Shown: positions 36,089 to 45,122, counted from the stretch's first letter. The stretch: DNA of 64,000 nt from Candidatus Gastranaerophilales bacterium (GCA_944324845.1 CALUXX010000003.1:121022-185021); one strand, 5' to 3'. The notes: generated by a model from the sequence alone, not told the origin. Translations and numbers: made by a program.

Positions 36089-37339
36089 CTATACTTCTTT
36101 GAAAATCAATGACGCATTTTGACCACCAAACCCAAATGAGTTTGATAATGCTGCATGTAAAGGTGCTTCTACAGCCTTGAATGGAACATAATTCAAGTCA
36201 GCAACCTCTTCGTCTTGATTGTCTAAATTGATTGTTGGCGGAACAATATTATCGTTAAGAGCTTTTATACAAACGATAGCTTCCGCAGCCCCAGTTGCAC
36301 CAAGCATGTGACCATGCATACTCTTTGTTGATGAAACTAAAAGTTTAGGATTTTCTTTTCTATCGCCAAATACTTTCGCAACAGCATGAGATTCAGCCTT
36401 ATCTCCCAAACCTGTACTTGTTCCGTGTGTATTGATGTATTGGATATCTTCAGGCTTCATATTTGCATCTTTTAATGCAAATTCCATAGCCTTTATTGCT
36501 CCTGCACCATCAGGCGCCGGCGCTACAACATCATATGCATCACCTGTTTGACCATATCCAACAATTTCTGCGTAAATATGAGCACCACGTTTTTTAGCGT
36601 GTTCATATTCTTCAAGAACTAATACTGCTGAACCTTCTGACATAATAAAACCATCTCTGTCTTTGTCATATGGTCTTGATGCTCTTTGAGGCTCATCATT
36701 GCGCTTTGAAAGTGTTCTTGCAGCTGAGAATGCCCCTACACCTACATCACATATTGTTGCTTCAGCTCCACCTGCAACCATTATATCAGCATCATTCCAT
36801 TGAATTGCTCTGAATGCGTCACCTATTGAATGTGAACCTGTTGCACATGCTGAAATTACAACTTTGTTAATTCCTTTGAAACCATATTTTATTGAAATAT
36901 TACCTGACGCCATATTTACAATCATCATAGGTACTGTAAATGGTGAACATTTGTTTGGTCCTTTTTCAATTATTCTTATATGGTTTTCTTCAAATGTCTT
37001 AAAGCCGCCTGCTGCTGAACTTACAATAACACCAATTCTGTATGGGTCAATACCTTCTAAATTTTCAATCTTTGCATCCTTTATTGCTTCATCTGCAGCT
37101 ACCATTGCTAGCTGTATATAACGATCCATTTTCTTTGCTTTTTTAGGATCTATATATTCTTCTGGATTGAAATCCTTAACTTCTCCGGAAATTTTCACCA
37201 CATGTTTATCTATATCGATAGATTCTGATGTTGAAATTCCGCTTTTGCCCTCTTTCAAGCTCTCCCAAAATTTTTCAACACCAACTCCATAAGGTGTTAC
37301 GGCTCCTAATCCCGTAATAACTACTCTTCTTTTACTCAT
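36089..37339 (-). CDS. fabF: 3-oxoacyl-ACP synthase II
   Basis: Elongates acyl-ACP by condensation with malonyl-ACP. 416 aa. The C-H-H triad is visible: VISACATGSHSIGDA (Cys), NTHGTSTGLGD (His) and TKSMHGHMLGATGA (His). VITGLGAVTPYG is the family start. AAGGGATG precedes the ATG. It is the last gene of the minus-strand fab cluster, 119 bp after acpP, with a hairpin in the gap. Confidence 0.96.
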   Translation of the reverse strand: MSKRRVVITGLGAVTPYGVGVEKFWESLKEGKSGISTSESIDIDKHVVKISGEVKDFNPEEYIDPKKAKKMDRYIQLAMVAADEAIKDAKIENLEGIDPYRIGVIVSSAAGGFKTFEENHIRIIEKGPNKCSPFTVPMMIVNMASGNISIKYGFKGINKVVISACATGSHSIGDAFRAIQWNDADIMVAGGAEATICDVGVGAFSAARTLSKRNDEPQRASRPYDKDRDGFIMSEGSAVLVLEEYEHAKKRGAHIYAEIVGYGQTGDAYDVVAPAPDGAGAIKAMEFALKDANMKPEDIQYINTHGTSTGLGDKAESHAVAKVFGDRKENPKLLVSSTKSMHGHMLGATGAAEAIVCIKALNDNIVPPTINLDNQDEEVADLNYVPFKAVEAPLHAALSNSFGFGGQNASLIFKEV

Positions 37340-37363
37340 TTATAACATCCCTTTTTCCTTAGT

Positions 37364-37406
37364 AATAAATAATGCGAGAATGAAATATTAATATCTCACC
37401 CTCGCA
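37364..37406 (-). terminator. Hairpin between acpP and fabF
   Basis: A 16-bp stem including three G-T pairs (37391-37406 with 37375-37390) is followed on the minus strand by ATTATTTATTA. It probably acts as a partial terminator that gives acpP more messenger than fabF. Confidence 0.6.
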
Positions 37407-37458
37407 AATATAAAATCAGTTTGAAAATTCAAATTGTAAAATTCAACTAGTGAGACAA

Positions 37459-37695
37459 TTACTTACCTAATTTGCTGTCGATGTAAGAAACTGCATCTTG
37501 AACTGTTTGAATTTTTTCTGCATCTTCATCAGGAATTTCGCATTTGAATTCTTCTTCTAAAGCCATAACTAATTCAACTGTATCTAATGAATCTGCACCT
37601 AAATCATCTGTAAAACGAGCTTCAGGTGTAACTAATTTTTCATCAACACTTAATTGATCTACTACAACTTTTTTTACTGTTTCTAATGTACTCAT
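37459..37695 (-). CDS. acpP: Acyl carrier protein
   Basis: Carries the growing acyl chain. 78 aa. The phosphopantetheine attachment serine is in [19 protein letters not shown]. It is acidic and helical as usual. The frame extends 26 residues upstream to 37773, but those residues are atypical and AGAGGAAG lies just before the ATG at 37695, so this start is used. It sits between fabG and fabF as in many bacteria. Confidence 0.97.
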   Translation of the reverse strand: MSTLETVKKVVVDQLSVDEKLVTPEARFTDDLGADSLDTVELVMALEEEFKCEIPDEDAEKIQTVQDAVSYIDSKLGK

Positions 37696-37821
37696 CTTTT
37701 CTTCCTCTTTATTATTGTATATTACTAAATACTTTTCTTGATACATTATAACCTGTTGAATATTTTTTTGCAAGATATTTACAATATTATCGTTTATTTG
37801 TTTACAATCGTTACTTATGAT

Positions 37822-37856
37822 AAAGGGCTTAAAATTTTGAAAATTTTAAGCCCTTT
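37822..37856. terminator. Palindromic terminator between fabG and acpP
   Basis: AAAGGGCTTAAAATTTT (37822-37838) pairs with its complement at 37840-37856. On the minus strand it follows the fabG stop, so acpP probably has its own promoter. Confidence 0.7.
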
Positions 37857-37887
37857 ATTTTGTATTTATTTCTACTTTTTACAAATA

Positions 37888-38619
37888 TTATATAATAAGT
37901 CCGCCATCTACTTGCAGAACTTGACCTGTTACATAATCTGCATCAAGTGCTAAGAATTTTACTGCTTTTGCAATATCTTTTGCTTCGCCCATTCTCTTTA
38001 GAGGAATCATTTTCATATATTCATCTACATTACCCAAATCTTTGGTCATATCTGTTGCGATAAATCCCGGAGCAACTGCATTTACTCTAATTCCACGAGA
38101 GCCTAATTCTTTTGCTAATGATTTTGTAAAGCCTACCAAACCTGCTTTTGCTGATGAATAATTTGCTTGTCCAGGGTTGCCATATAAACCTACTACTGAT
38201 GTTGTGTTTACAATAGCACCGCTTCTTTGTTTCATCATTAACTTAACTACCGGTTTTGATACATAAAATGCACTGTTTAAATTTGTATTGATTACAGCAT
38301 TCCATTTATCTTCTGTCATTCTTATAAATAAGTCATCTCGAGTAATACCTGCATTATTTACAAGTACATCAATTCTGCCATATTTTTCAATAATTTTTGC
38401 AATAGCTTCATCTACTTCTGCTTGATTTGAAACATCAAATTTATAACTTTCAGCATTTGCACCAAGTGCTTTTAATTCTTCAACGGTTTTTTCTGCTGCT
38501 TCTACATTACCTGCATAATTTATAACAACATCACAGCCTGCTGCTGCAAGTTCTAATGCACAAGCCTTTCCTATTCCACGTGATCCGCCTGTTACTAATG
38601 CAACTTTCTTTTCTGTCAT
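37888..38619 (-). CDS. fabG: 3-oxoacyl-ACP reductase
   Basis: NADPH-dependent reduction of 3-oxoacyl-ACP. 243 aa, a short-chain dehydrogenase. It has the cofactor loop TGGSRGIGKACAL, NNAGITRDDLFIRM, catalytic Ser in NTTSVVGLYGNPGQ, the YxxxK pair in ANYSSAKAGLVG, and the end VLQVDGGLII. AAGGAG precedes the ATG. It follows fabD in the cluster. Confidence 0.95.
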   Translation of the reverse strand: MTEKKVALVTGGSRGIGKACALELAAAGCDVVINYAGNVEAAEKTVEELKALGANAESYKFDVSNQAEVDEAIAKIIEKYGRIDVLVNNAGITRDDLFIRMTEDKWNAVINTNLNSAFYVSKPVVKLMMKQRSGAIVNTTSVVGLYGNPGQANYSSAKAGLVGFTKSLAKELGSRGIRVNAVAPGFIATDMTKDLGNVDEYMKMIPLKRMGEAKDIAKAVKFLALDADYVTGQVLQVDGGLII

Positions 38620-38702
38620 ATTCTTTCTCCTTATTTAAATATCAGATTAATCTGATAAAATGTCCCTTTACAAAATGCTCTTTTACTTAGTATAAGAATT
38701 TC

Positions 38703-39647
38703 TTATACTCCGCAAAGTTCCTTTTTTAATTCGTTAACTGTACTTTCCAATGATGCTTGATCATAGATATTATATGTTTTTACTGATGGATCAATTTTTT
38801 TGTTCAAACCAGCCAAAACTCTTCCTGGTCCTATTTCAATAAATGTATCTACGCCATCTTCAACCATATTTTGAATAGTTTGTGTCCAATGTACTGATGA
38901 ATAAATTTGACGAGGCATCTTGCTTGAAAAATCTTCTGATGATGTTGTTGCAGTAGCATCAACATTTGTATATACAGGAAGTTTTGCATCGTGCAATTCA
39001 AGTTCAGAAACAAATCCTGCGAACTCTTTTCCTGCATTTTCCATCATCTTAGAATGATACGCTCCTGAAACAGCCAATGGAACAACTCTTCTTGCACCTG
39101 CTATTGATAACAATTCACCTGCTTTTTGAACTGCAGCTTCTTCACCTGTTATAACTACTTGAGCAGGAGAATTATAATTTGCTACATCTACATAACCCAC
39201 AGAAGATGCTTCTTCTAATGCTTTTTCAAGACTTCCTTCAGGTGCGTTTAATATTGCAGCCATTGCGCCGCCTTTTGTTTCTCCCATTAAATTTGCTCTT
39301 TTTTGAATTGCTTTCAAGGTTGTTTCTAAATCCATAACTCCTGCAACATACATTGCGCAATATTCGCCCAAACTATGTCCTGCAGCTACATTTGGAGCTA
39401 TATCAAGTTGTGATTTGAATGCTTCTAAAGCTGCTATTGACATTGTTACGATTGAAGGTTGAGTATTTACTGTTTGTTTCAAATCTTCTTCAGGACCTTC
39501 AAAACATAAACTTGAAATATTTCTGTCTAATACTCTATCTGCTGTATCAAAAACATTTTTGGCAGACTCGTAATTTTCGTACAAATCTTTTCCCATGCCA
39601 ACTGATTGTGAACCCTGACCAGGAAAAATAAAAGCTATCTTTTTCAT
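38703..39647 (-). CDS. fabD: Malonyl-CoA:ACP transacylase
   Basis: Loads malonate on ACP. 314 aa. FPGQGSQSVGMGKDLY is at the start, the nucleophile is in AAGHSLGEYCAMY, and the His is in AVSGAYHSKMM. TAGGGGATG lies before the start. It is separated from fabH by a 67-aa gene with its own terminators, so fabD-fabG probably start a new transcript. Confidence 0.95.
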   Translation of the reverse strand: MKKIAFIFPGQGSQSVGMGKDLYENYESAKNVFDTADRVLDRNISSLCFEGPEEDLKQTVNTQPSIVTMSIAALEAFKSQLDIAPNVAAGHSLGEYCAMYVAGVMDLETTLKAIQKRANLMGETKGGAMAAILNAPEGSLEKALEEASSVGYVDVANYNSPAQVVITGEEAAVQKAGELLSIAGARRVVPLAVSGAYHSKMMENAGKEFAGFVSELELHDAKLPVYTNVDATATTSSEDFSSKMPRQIYSSVHWTQTIQNMVEDGVDTFIEIGPGRVLAGLNKKIDPSVKTYNIYDQASLESTVNELKKELCGV

Positions 39648-39718
39648 CTACTACATCCCCTAAATTTTTATAAAATCATAACATCTTGCAGTAATTATAC
39701 TATAAAAAAGGATTATGT

Positions 39719-39753
39719 AAAGAAAACAGGTATTATGAAGTACCTGTTTTCTT
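39719..39753 (-). terminator. Terminator after the 67-aa gene
   Basis: AAGAAAACAGGTA pairs with TACCTGTTTTCTT (39741-39753 with 39719-39732), with TTTACAT after it on the minus strand. It separates the small gene from fabD. Confidence 0.7.
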
Positions 39754-39787
39754 AATCTTTTTTACCTTTAACAAAATTTCATTCAAA

Positions 39788-39991
39788 CTAAGCAATAAAA
39801 GAATTCATTGAACTCATAAATCTATTATTAGTTCTGGTATTATTGTTCAATAAATTTGCATTTACAAACATTGCATAACCTTGTTCTTTTTGAACATTTG
39901 TTTTTGCCGGTGATGTAATAAATAAATAATTTTTTGATGTCCGAGCATCTCCTGCCTCTCTTGGCTTAATTCCTAATGTTAGTAACCCCAT
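39788..39991 (-). CDS. Hypothetical 67-aa protein inserted in the fab cluster
   Basis: Not recognised. Small, basic and Asn-rich (NANLLNNNTRTNNRFM), with no membrane segment. A strong AAAGGGG precedes the ATG. It is bounded by terminators on both sides (39719 and 40036), so it is an independent unit within an otherwise conserved fatty-acid cluster. The upstream motif ATACGGGGAAAAT is shared with the 345-aa gene at 19975, which points to common regulation. Confidence 0.65.
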   Translation of the reverse strand: MGLLTLGIKPREAGDARTSKNYLFITSPAKTNVQKEQGYAMFVNANLLNNNTRTNNRFMSSMNSFIA

Positions 39992-40005
39992 TTTATTCCC
40001 CTTTC

Positions 40006-40018
40006 ATTTTCCCCGTAT
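40006..40018 (-). promoter_or_regulatory. Shared upstream motif ATACGGGGAAAAT, second copy
   Basis: Identical to 21040-21052. It lies 15 nt before the 67-aa gene start and 18 nt after the fabH terminator stem, where a promoter is expected. Confidence 0.35.
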
Positions 40019-40035
40019 TTATATAAAGGATTTAA

Positions 40036-40065
40036 AAAAGTTCCGTTTTCACAAACGGAACTTTT
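40036..40065 (-). terminator. Terminator after fabH
   Basis: AAAAGTTCCGTTT pairs with AAACGGAACTTTT (40053-40065 with 40036-40048), ending in T on the minus strand. Confidence 0.85.
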
Positions 40066-40094
40066 CGTTACATAACTTTACGCTTGGCGAGAGG

Positions 40095-41105
40095 TTAACA
40101 TATGCCTTCACGTAATCTTATTACTGCTGCACCCCAGGTCATACCTGCTCCAAATCCGCATAATAAAGCTGTTGAATTTAGTTTAATCTTACCTTTTTCA
40201 ACACCTTCTACCAATGCAATAGGTATTGATGCAGCTGATGTATTTCCATAATATTCTATATTTGAAATAACCTTTTCATCAGGATATTTTAATCTTGCTT
40301 GCATTGCTTCTATAATACGTTGATTTGCCTGATGTGGTATTAAATAATCAATATCATCTGCACTCATTCCAGATTCTTCAATACATTCATCAATAAAATC
40401 AGGTAATGTTGTTACTACAAACTTATAAACATCACGTCCTGCCATATGAATTGTTGAATCAACTTCATCACAAGGTTCAACAAGCGGACAATTTTTACCT
40501 GGCATATTCATATAAATATATTGACCTATTGAACCATCTGCTCTTATATCAAGTGATAAAACATCATCAATGCCATCTTCTGCTTCTGTAACAACCATAG
40601 CACCTGCACCATCACCAAATAATATAGATGTGCCTCTATCGTTCCAATCAACAAGTCTTGAGTTATTATCAGCAGCTACTAACAAAATATTTTTATATAA
40701 GCCTGAGCCAATCAATCCTCTTGCTACTTGCAATGAATATATTAACCCGGAGCATGCTGCTGTCATATCAAATGCCGGCACATGATTTGCCATCCCAAAA
40801 CGAGCCTGTATATTACAAGCTAATGATGGGTATAATTGTGGAGGAGCAGACGCTGCAGCTATAATACAGTCGATATCTTCAACCTTCATACCAGCTTTTT
40901 CTATAGCTTTTTGTGATGCTATAAAGCCTAAATCTACAGCTGATTCGTTTCCTGATACTATACGTCTTTCTTTTATACCTGTTCTTGTATATATCCACTC
41001 ATCGGATGTGTCATACAATTTTGTTAAGTCATCATTCGTTATAATAGTCTCTGGAACGCTATATCCCATTCCGGCTATTCTTAGTGGTTTATAACTATTT
41101 TGCAT
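40095..41105 (-). CDS. fabH: 3-oxoacyl-ACP synthase III
   Basis: Starts fatty-acid synthesis by condensing an acyl-CoA with malonyl-ACP. 336 aa. The C-H-N triad is visible in DMTAACSGLIYSLQVA (Cys), LIPHQANQRIIE (His) and YYGNTSAASIP (Asn). GYSVPETIITNDDL and RTGIKERRI are family signatures. AGGA precedes the ATG. It follows plsX by 9 nt, and a terminator follows. Confidence 0.96.
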   Translation of the reverse strand: MQNSYKPLRIAGMGYSVPETIITNDDLTKLYDTSDEWIYTRTGIKERRIVSGNESAVDLGFIASQKAIEKAGMKVEDIDCIIAAASAPPQLYPSLACNIQARFGMANHVPAFDMTAACSGLIYSLQVARGLIGSGLYKNILLVAADNNSRLVDWNDRGTSILFGDGAGAMVVTEAEDGIDDVLSLDIRADGSIGQYIYMNMPGKNCPLVEPCDEVDSTIHMAGRDVYKFVVTTLPDFIDECIEESGMSADDIDYLIPHQANQRIIEAMQARLKYPDEKVISNIEYYGNTSAASIPIALVEGVEKGKIKLNSTALLCGFGAGMTWGAAVIRLREGIC

Positions 41106-41114
41106 AATTTTTTC

Positions 41115-42179
41115 CTATCTGTTTATCTTCTCTGATATCATGGAATTTATATCTTTATTAAGCATTCTAACTGCCATTCTTACTGCATTTTTCATTGCAT
41201 ATGCAGAACTGCGTCCATGTGCGATAACTGAAATTCCATTTACACCTAGTAATAGCATGCCGCCAAAGGCTTCCCAATTTGTTCTTTTTAAAATTCTTCT
41301 TAAAAACGGTTTCGCTAGAAGTCCTATTATACAGCCCATTATGTCTGATTTGAATTCTCTTGAAATCATCTTTAACATCATTGAAGCGGTCGCTTCTGTT
41401 ACCTTTAACGCTATATTTCCTGCAAAACCATCACATACTACTACATCACATTTATTGATAAATAATTCCTTACCTTCAATATTTCCTACAAAATTTATTC
41501 TTCCTTTTTCACTATCTTCTTTTAAAAGCGGATATGTTTCTTTTACTAGTGAATTTCCCTTGCCTTCTTCTTCTCCAATACTTAAAATACCAACCTTCGG
41601 TTCGTCTATTTCAACAATGTGCTTGGCATATGTCTGTCCCATTTCAGCAAATTGCGCAAGCATCTCAGGAGTACATTCACTATTTGCACCTCCATCTATC
41701 AACACAACCGGCTTTGTCATTGTTGGTAAAGTAACAGCTATCGCTGGTCTTGTTACTCCATGAATCCTTCCTAACCCAAATAAACTCGCAGCCATCGCAG
41801 CACCTGTTGAACCTGCAGATACTACGGCTTCGCATCTGCCTTCTGCAACTGCTCTTACTGCTGATACAATTGATGAATCCTTTTTCTTTCTTATAGATTG
41901 CCCTACTGCTTCTCCCATTCCTATAACTTCTGAAGCATGAGTAATCGTATAATCTATTTTGTCAAGATCAATAGCAATTTTTCGCTTGTGTCCATGAGTG
42001 CCACAATCGGACAAAATATATCCAACTGACTTGATTTTATCCAATTCAGCTTGTATCTCATCTTGTCTGCCTACTAACTCCAAACCAACACCGTATTCTT
42101 GGGCTGCCCACAACGCACCCTCTACTATTGCCTTCGGAGCATAATCTCCACCCATTGCATCTATTGCTATTCTTGCCAT
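41115..42179 (-). CDS. plsX: Phosphate acyltransferase PlsX
   Basis: Makes acyl-phosphate from acyl-ACP for phospholipid synthesis. 354 aa. IAIDAMGGDYAPKAIVEGA at the N-terminus, SAGSTGAAMAASLFGLGRI, and DGFAGNIALKVTEA are family signatures. GGAGAGAGAAGG is before the ATG. It is co-directional with rpmF upstream and fabH downstream, as in many bacteria. Confidence 0.95.
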   Translation of the reverse strand: MARIAIDAMGGDYAPKAIVEGALWAAQEYGVGLELVGRQDEIQAELDKIKSVGYILSDCGTHGHKRKIAIDLDKIDYTITHASEVIGMGEAVGQSIRKKKDSSIVSAVRAVAEGRCEAVVSAGSTGAAMAASLFGLGRIHGVTRPAIAVTLPTMTKPVVLIDGGANSECTPEMLAQFAEMGQTYAKHIVEIDEPKVGILSIGEEEGKGNSLVKETYPLLKEDSEKGRINFVGNIEGKELFINKCDVVVCDGFAGNIALKVTEATASMMLKMISREFKSDIMGCIIGLLAKPFLRRILKRTNWEAFGGMLLLGVNGISVIAHGRSSAYAMKNAVRMAVRMLNKDINSMISEKINR

Positions 42180-42205
42180 ATCCTTCTCTCTCCAAAGTTT
42201 GTCGT

Positions 42206-42235
42206 AAAACCGGAAACGGATATCCGTCTCCGGTT
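42206..42235 (-). terminator. Hairpin between rpmF and plsX
   Basis: AACCGGAGACGG pairs with CCGTTTCCGGTT (42224-42235 with 42208-42219) and is followed by TTACG on the minus strand. It is probably a partial terminator that separates ribosomal protein levels from plsX. Confidence 0.65.
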
Positions 42236-42247
42236 ATTTACTAAAAA

Positions 42248-42553
42248 CTATTCTTCTGATTTTTCTTCAGAAACTTCCTCAGCCTTAACTTCTTCAACTT
42301 TTACTTCTTCTGCTTTTTCTGCTTTTGATTTTGAAGCTTTTTTAGCAGGTTTTTCTGATGCTGCAGCTGCTGCTGCTTTGTCTGCTAATTTTACCGGTTG
42401 ACCTTTATATGTACCACATTCTGTACATACTGTATGTGTTAAAACTGTTGCTCCGCAATTAGGACATTTTGTTGTTTCAGGCTTTGTTGCTTTCCAATTA
42501 GCTCGTCTGCTGCCTTGTGCCGCATGTCCTGTTCTTTTCTTAGGTACTGCCAT
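42248..42553 (-). CDS. rpmF: 50S ribosomal protein L32 with long C-terminal extension
   Basis: The first 57 residues are normal L32: MAVPKKRTGHAAQGSRRAN, with a zinc ribbon CPNCG/CTECG. The following 44 residues (AAAAAASEKPAKKASKSKAE onward) are Ala/Lys-rich and then Glu-rich, a tail not found in ordinary L32 of about 57-60 aa. The frame is intact across the junction. AAAGGA precedes the ATG. It is placed after yceD and before plsX, the classical yceD-rpmF-plsX-fab order. Confidence 0.95.
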   Translation of the reverse strand: MAVPKKRTGHAAQGSRRANWKATKPETTKCPNCGATVLTHTVCTECGTYKGQPVKLADKAAAAAASEKPAKKASKSKAEKAEEVKVEEVKAEEVSEEKSEE

Positions 42554-42577
42554 TTTGTCTTTCCTTTTTATTATGTA

Positions 42578-43081
42578 CTAACTGTTTTTTGGGTTAATTT
42601 CGATATCCTTAAAGATATCAAGTCTTGGATCGGTGGTATCTTCTTCTGTAAGAAATTCCCTTCCTTTACAATTAATACCACAAACTTTTTTATTTGGTAT
42701 ATTTAATATTACAGATTGATACAATAAGTCATAAATGTCGATTTCTTTTGCTCCGTTTAAATCTGTAACAAATTGTCCGTCTTTTATTTCAAATTCCTGA
42801 CCAGATTCGTCATATGCGCCCAGCAGCGAACCTTTCGTGTACAATTCATCTATTTCAAAATCCAAGTCTTGACTATATTTATCTAAACATAAATCACACT
42901 CAAGTTCAACTGTTCCTGTAACATGTCCTGTTATTTGAATAAATTCACCTAATGACCTGACACATAAATCTGCATGTATGGGAGTTAGGCATTCTATTCC
43001 TTCAATTTCTTCTTCAAATGTACAGTATAATGTTTTATTTTCGGCTTTTTCTAAATCTTCTATTAATAATATCTTTTCCAT
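42578..43081 (-). CDS. yceD: YceD/DUF177 family protein
   Basis: 167 aa. The order yceD-rpmF-plsX identifies it together with the family pattern of a conserved CDLCLDKYSQDLDFEIDELY, in which the cysteine pair is typical. YceD homologues affect 23S rRNA processing or accumulation in several bacteria. No binding site is visible. The start lies 9 nt after the stop of the 87-aa gene, so it is translated by coupling. Confidence 0.88.
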   Translation of the reverse strand: MEKILLIEDLEKAENKTLYCTFEEEIEGIECLTPIHADLCVRSLGEFIQITGHVTGTVELECDLCLDKYSQDLDFEIDELYTKGSLLGAYDESGQEFEIKDGQFVTDLNGAKEIDIYDLLYQSVILNIPNKKVCGINCKGREFLTEEDTTDPRLDIFKDIEINPKNS

Positions 43082-43090
43082 AATTTATAT

Positions 43091-43354
43091 TTACATATAT
43101 TGTTCTTCTTGAATTGCAACTGCTGCAATTTGATTTGACAAGAAGCATACTCGTTTTATTGGACCTTCTGTTTCTTTTTCTATCAAAACTGCATTTGGAG
43201 CTTGCATTCTCTCAATCAGTTCCTGATACAAAGCTTGTGCATCTTTTACATACAATACCAACGGTGCGGTTGAACTTTTTACAAACACCAGTACTGCATA
43301 TCTTTTCTTTATATTTTGTGCATTCATTCCCTGTGGATTAAACTGTTGTGCCAT
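43091..43354 (-). CDS. Hypothetical protein, 87 aa, first gene of the yceD-rpmF-fab unit
   Basis: Not recognised. The core (KRYAVLVFVKSSTAPLVLYV) looks like two beta strands followed by a helix (DAQALYQELIERM) and a final pair of strands (RVCFLSNQIAAVAIQEE), a compact alpha/beta fold that could bind a ligand or be a small regulatory protein. AAAGGAG lies before the ATG. It is co-transcribed with yceD. Confidence 0.7.
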   Translation of the reverse strand: MAQQFNPQGMNAQNIKKRYAVLVFVKSSTAPLVLYVKDAQALYQELIERMQAPNAVLIEKETEGPIKRVCFLSNQIAAVAIQEEQYM

Positions 43355-43462
43355 ATTCGTCTCCTTTTACAGTATATGTCTATTTTACTAAAAATATTCA
43401 AAAAATCAATATTCGATACCTTCGGTACTTATCTTATATAATCATTTTTATTTCTATTAAAA

Positions 43463-43492
43463 AAAATTTGCCCGCACTATCGGGCAAATTTT
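43463..43492 (-). terminator. Terminator after gatA
   Basis: AAAATTTGCCCG (43463-43474) pairs with CGGGCAAATTTT (43481-43492). The minus strand continues TTTTAATAG. Confidence 0.88.
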
Positions 43493-43516
43493 CAAATTAG
43501 TTAAATTTTTATTAAA

Positions 43517-44980
43517 TTATATATTTGCTAATTTTTTATAAAAATCATTTGCTTGTTCAAATTTATATGCAAAATTGAACAATCTTGATTCTTGCAACTG
43601 TGGTGCTAAAATTTGCAACCCGATAGGCATTCCTGAATTATCAAAGCCTGCAGGTACGCTAATTCCAGGCAAACCAGCAAGGTTACAACTGATTGTTGCG
43701 ATATCTGTTAAGTACATTGCTAATGGATCTGATGATTTTGCACCCAATTCAAACGCTGTATTCGGACAAGTTGGTGAAATTAATATATCAACTTGTTTAA
43801 ATGCTTCGTTAAATTCTTCTGTTACCAAAGCTCTCATTTGTTGAGCTTTCTTATAATATGCATCATAATATCCTGATGATAATGCGTATGTTCCTAACAT
43901 TATACGGCGTTTTACTTCAGGTCCGAAGCCTTCTGCTCTTGATTTTGTATATAATTCCATCAAGTTTTCAGGATTTGCAGTTCTGTAACCATATCTAACA
44001 CCGTCAAATCTTGCTAAATTTGATGAGCATTCTGCTGTTGCTAATATGTAATATATTCCGATTGAATATTTTAATTTTTTCAATGAAATTTCTACAATTT
44101 CGCAGCCCATATTTTTATAAGTTTCTATTGCATGTTGTAATGCTTTTTGAACTTCAGGTGCTAAGCCTTCTTCCATAAGTTCTTTTATCACGCCGACTTT
44201 TTTACCCTTAATATCATTATTCAAGCTTTGAGAATAATGTTCTACAGGTAAGTTCAATGATGTTGAATCTTTAGGGTCATGACCTGAAATTACTTCAAGT
44301 AAATTTGCTGCATCTTCAACTGTTCTTGCAAATGGTCCGATTTGGTCAAGTGATGATGCAAATGCAATTAAACCATATCTTGATACTCTACCATAAGTCG
44401 GTTTCATACCTACAATACCGCAAAAACTTGCAGGTAAACGAATTGAACCGCCAGTATCTGAACCCAATGCCAATGTTGCTTCGCAAGATGCAACACTTGC
44501 TGCTGAACCGCCTGATGAGCCACCCGGTACTTTATTCAAATCCCAAGGGTTATGAACTTTGTTAAATGCTGAGTTTTCATTTGATGAACCCATTGCAAAT
44601 TCATCTAAATTCGCTTTCCCTACAATAGGTATTAAGTTATCTAATAATTTTTGAGTTACTGTCGCATTATATGGAGAAACAAAATTTTCCAAAATCTTAC
44701 TTGATGCCGTTGTTTTTGAACCAACTAAGTTCATGTTATCTTTCAGTGCTAATGGAATACCTGCTAATAAAGGTAATTCTTCTCCTTTTGCAATCTTTTC
44801 ATCAACCTTTTTCGCTGTTTCCAACGCTGTTTCTTTTGTTAATGAATTAAATGCTCCCAATTTTTCTTCCAATGAATTTATTCTGTCAAATGCAGCATTC
44901 GTTAGCTCTACCGCTGAAATTTCTTTATTTCTTAACGCTTTGCTTTGCTCTGCTGCTGACTTCTTTAACAAATCGTTCAT
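43517..44980 (-). CDS. gatA: Aspartyl/glutamyl-tRNA amidotransferase subunit A
   Basis: Supplies ammonia from glutamine to convert Glu-tRNA-Gln or Asp-tRNA-Asn. 487 aa. Amidase signature: ALKDN with catalytic Lys, PGGSSGGSAASVA with the serine pair, and SDTGGSIRLPAS with the cis-serine. Cytosolic, with partners GatB and GatC, which are not in this window. AAGGAG precedes the ATG. It is a single-gene unit with its own terminator. Confidence 0.96.
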   Translation of the reverse strand: MNDLLKKSAAEQSKALRNKEISAVELTNAAFDRINSLEEKLGAFNSLTKETALETAKKVDEKIAKGEELPLLAGIPLALKDNMNLVGSKTTASSKILENFVSPYNATVTQKLLDNLIPIVGKANLDEFAMGSSNENSAFNKVHNPWDLNKVPGGSSGGSAASVASCEATLALGSDTGGSIRLPASFCGIVGMKPTYGRVSRYGLIAFASSLDQIGPFARTVEDAANLLEVISGHDPKDSTSLNLPVEHYSQSLNNDIKGKKVGVIKELMEEGLAPEVQKALQHAIETYKNMGCEIVEISLKKLKYSIGIYYILATAECSSNLARFDGVRYGYRTANPENLMELYTKSRAEGFGPEVKRRIMLGTYALSSGYYDAYYKKAQQMRALVTEEFNEAFKQVDILISPTCPNTAFELGAKSSDPLAMYLTDIATISCNLAGLPGISVPAGFDNSGMPIGLQILAPQLQESRLFNFAYKFEQANDFYKKLANI

Positions 44981-45092
44981 ATTTTCTCCTTAAATCCTTA
45001 TTCTCTTTTGAATTGTAAGACAAACATATCTATCTCGCAAGTTTTCTTGTTTTCATAATTTATACATTCTTTGGAGGATAATTCTCATTTTT

Positions 45093-45122
45093 TTTCGCAA
45101 TTTTTATATTTTTATGTATAAT
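45093..45122 (+). promoter_or_regulatory. Promoter of the 52-aa gene
   Basis: The -35 candidate TTCGCA (45093-45098), 18 nt, and a perfect -10 TATAAT (45117-45122). The ATG is 38 nt downstream and has a Shine-Dalgarno. Confidence 0.55.

Noticed and set aside
41140..41763. A 207-codon plus-strand frame inside plsX
   Set aside because: It is antisense to a clear plsX gene with conserved motifs, and no promoter or Shine-Dalgarno supports it.
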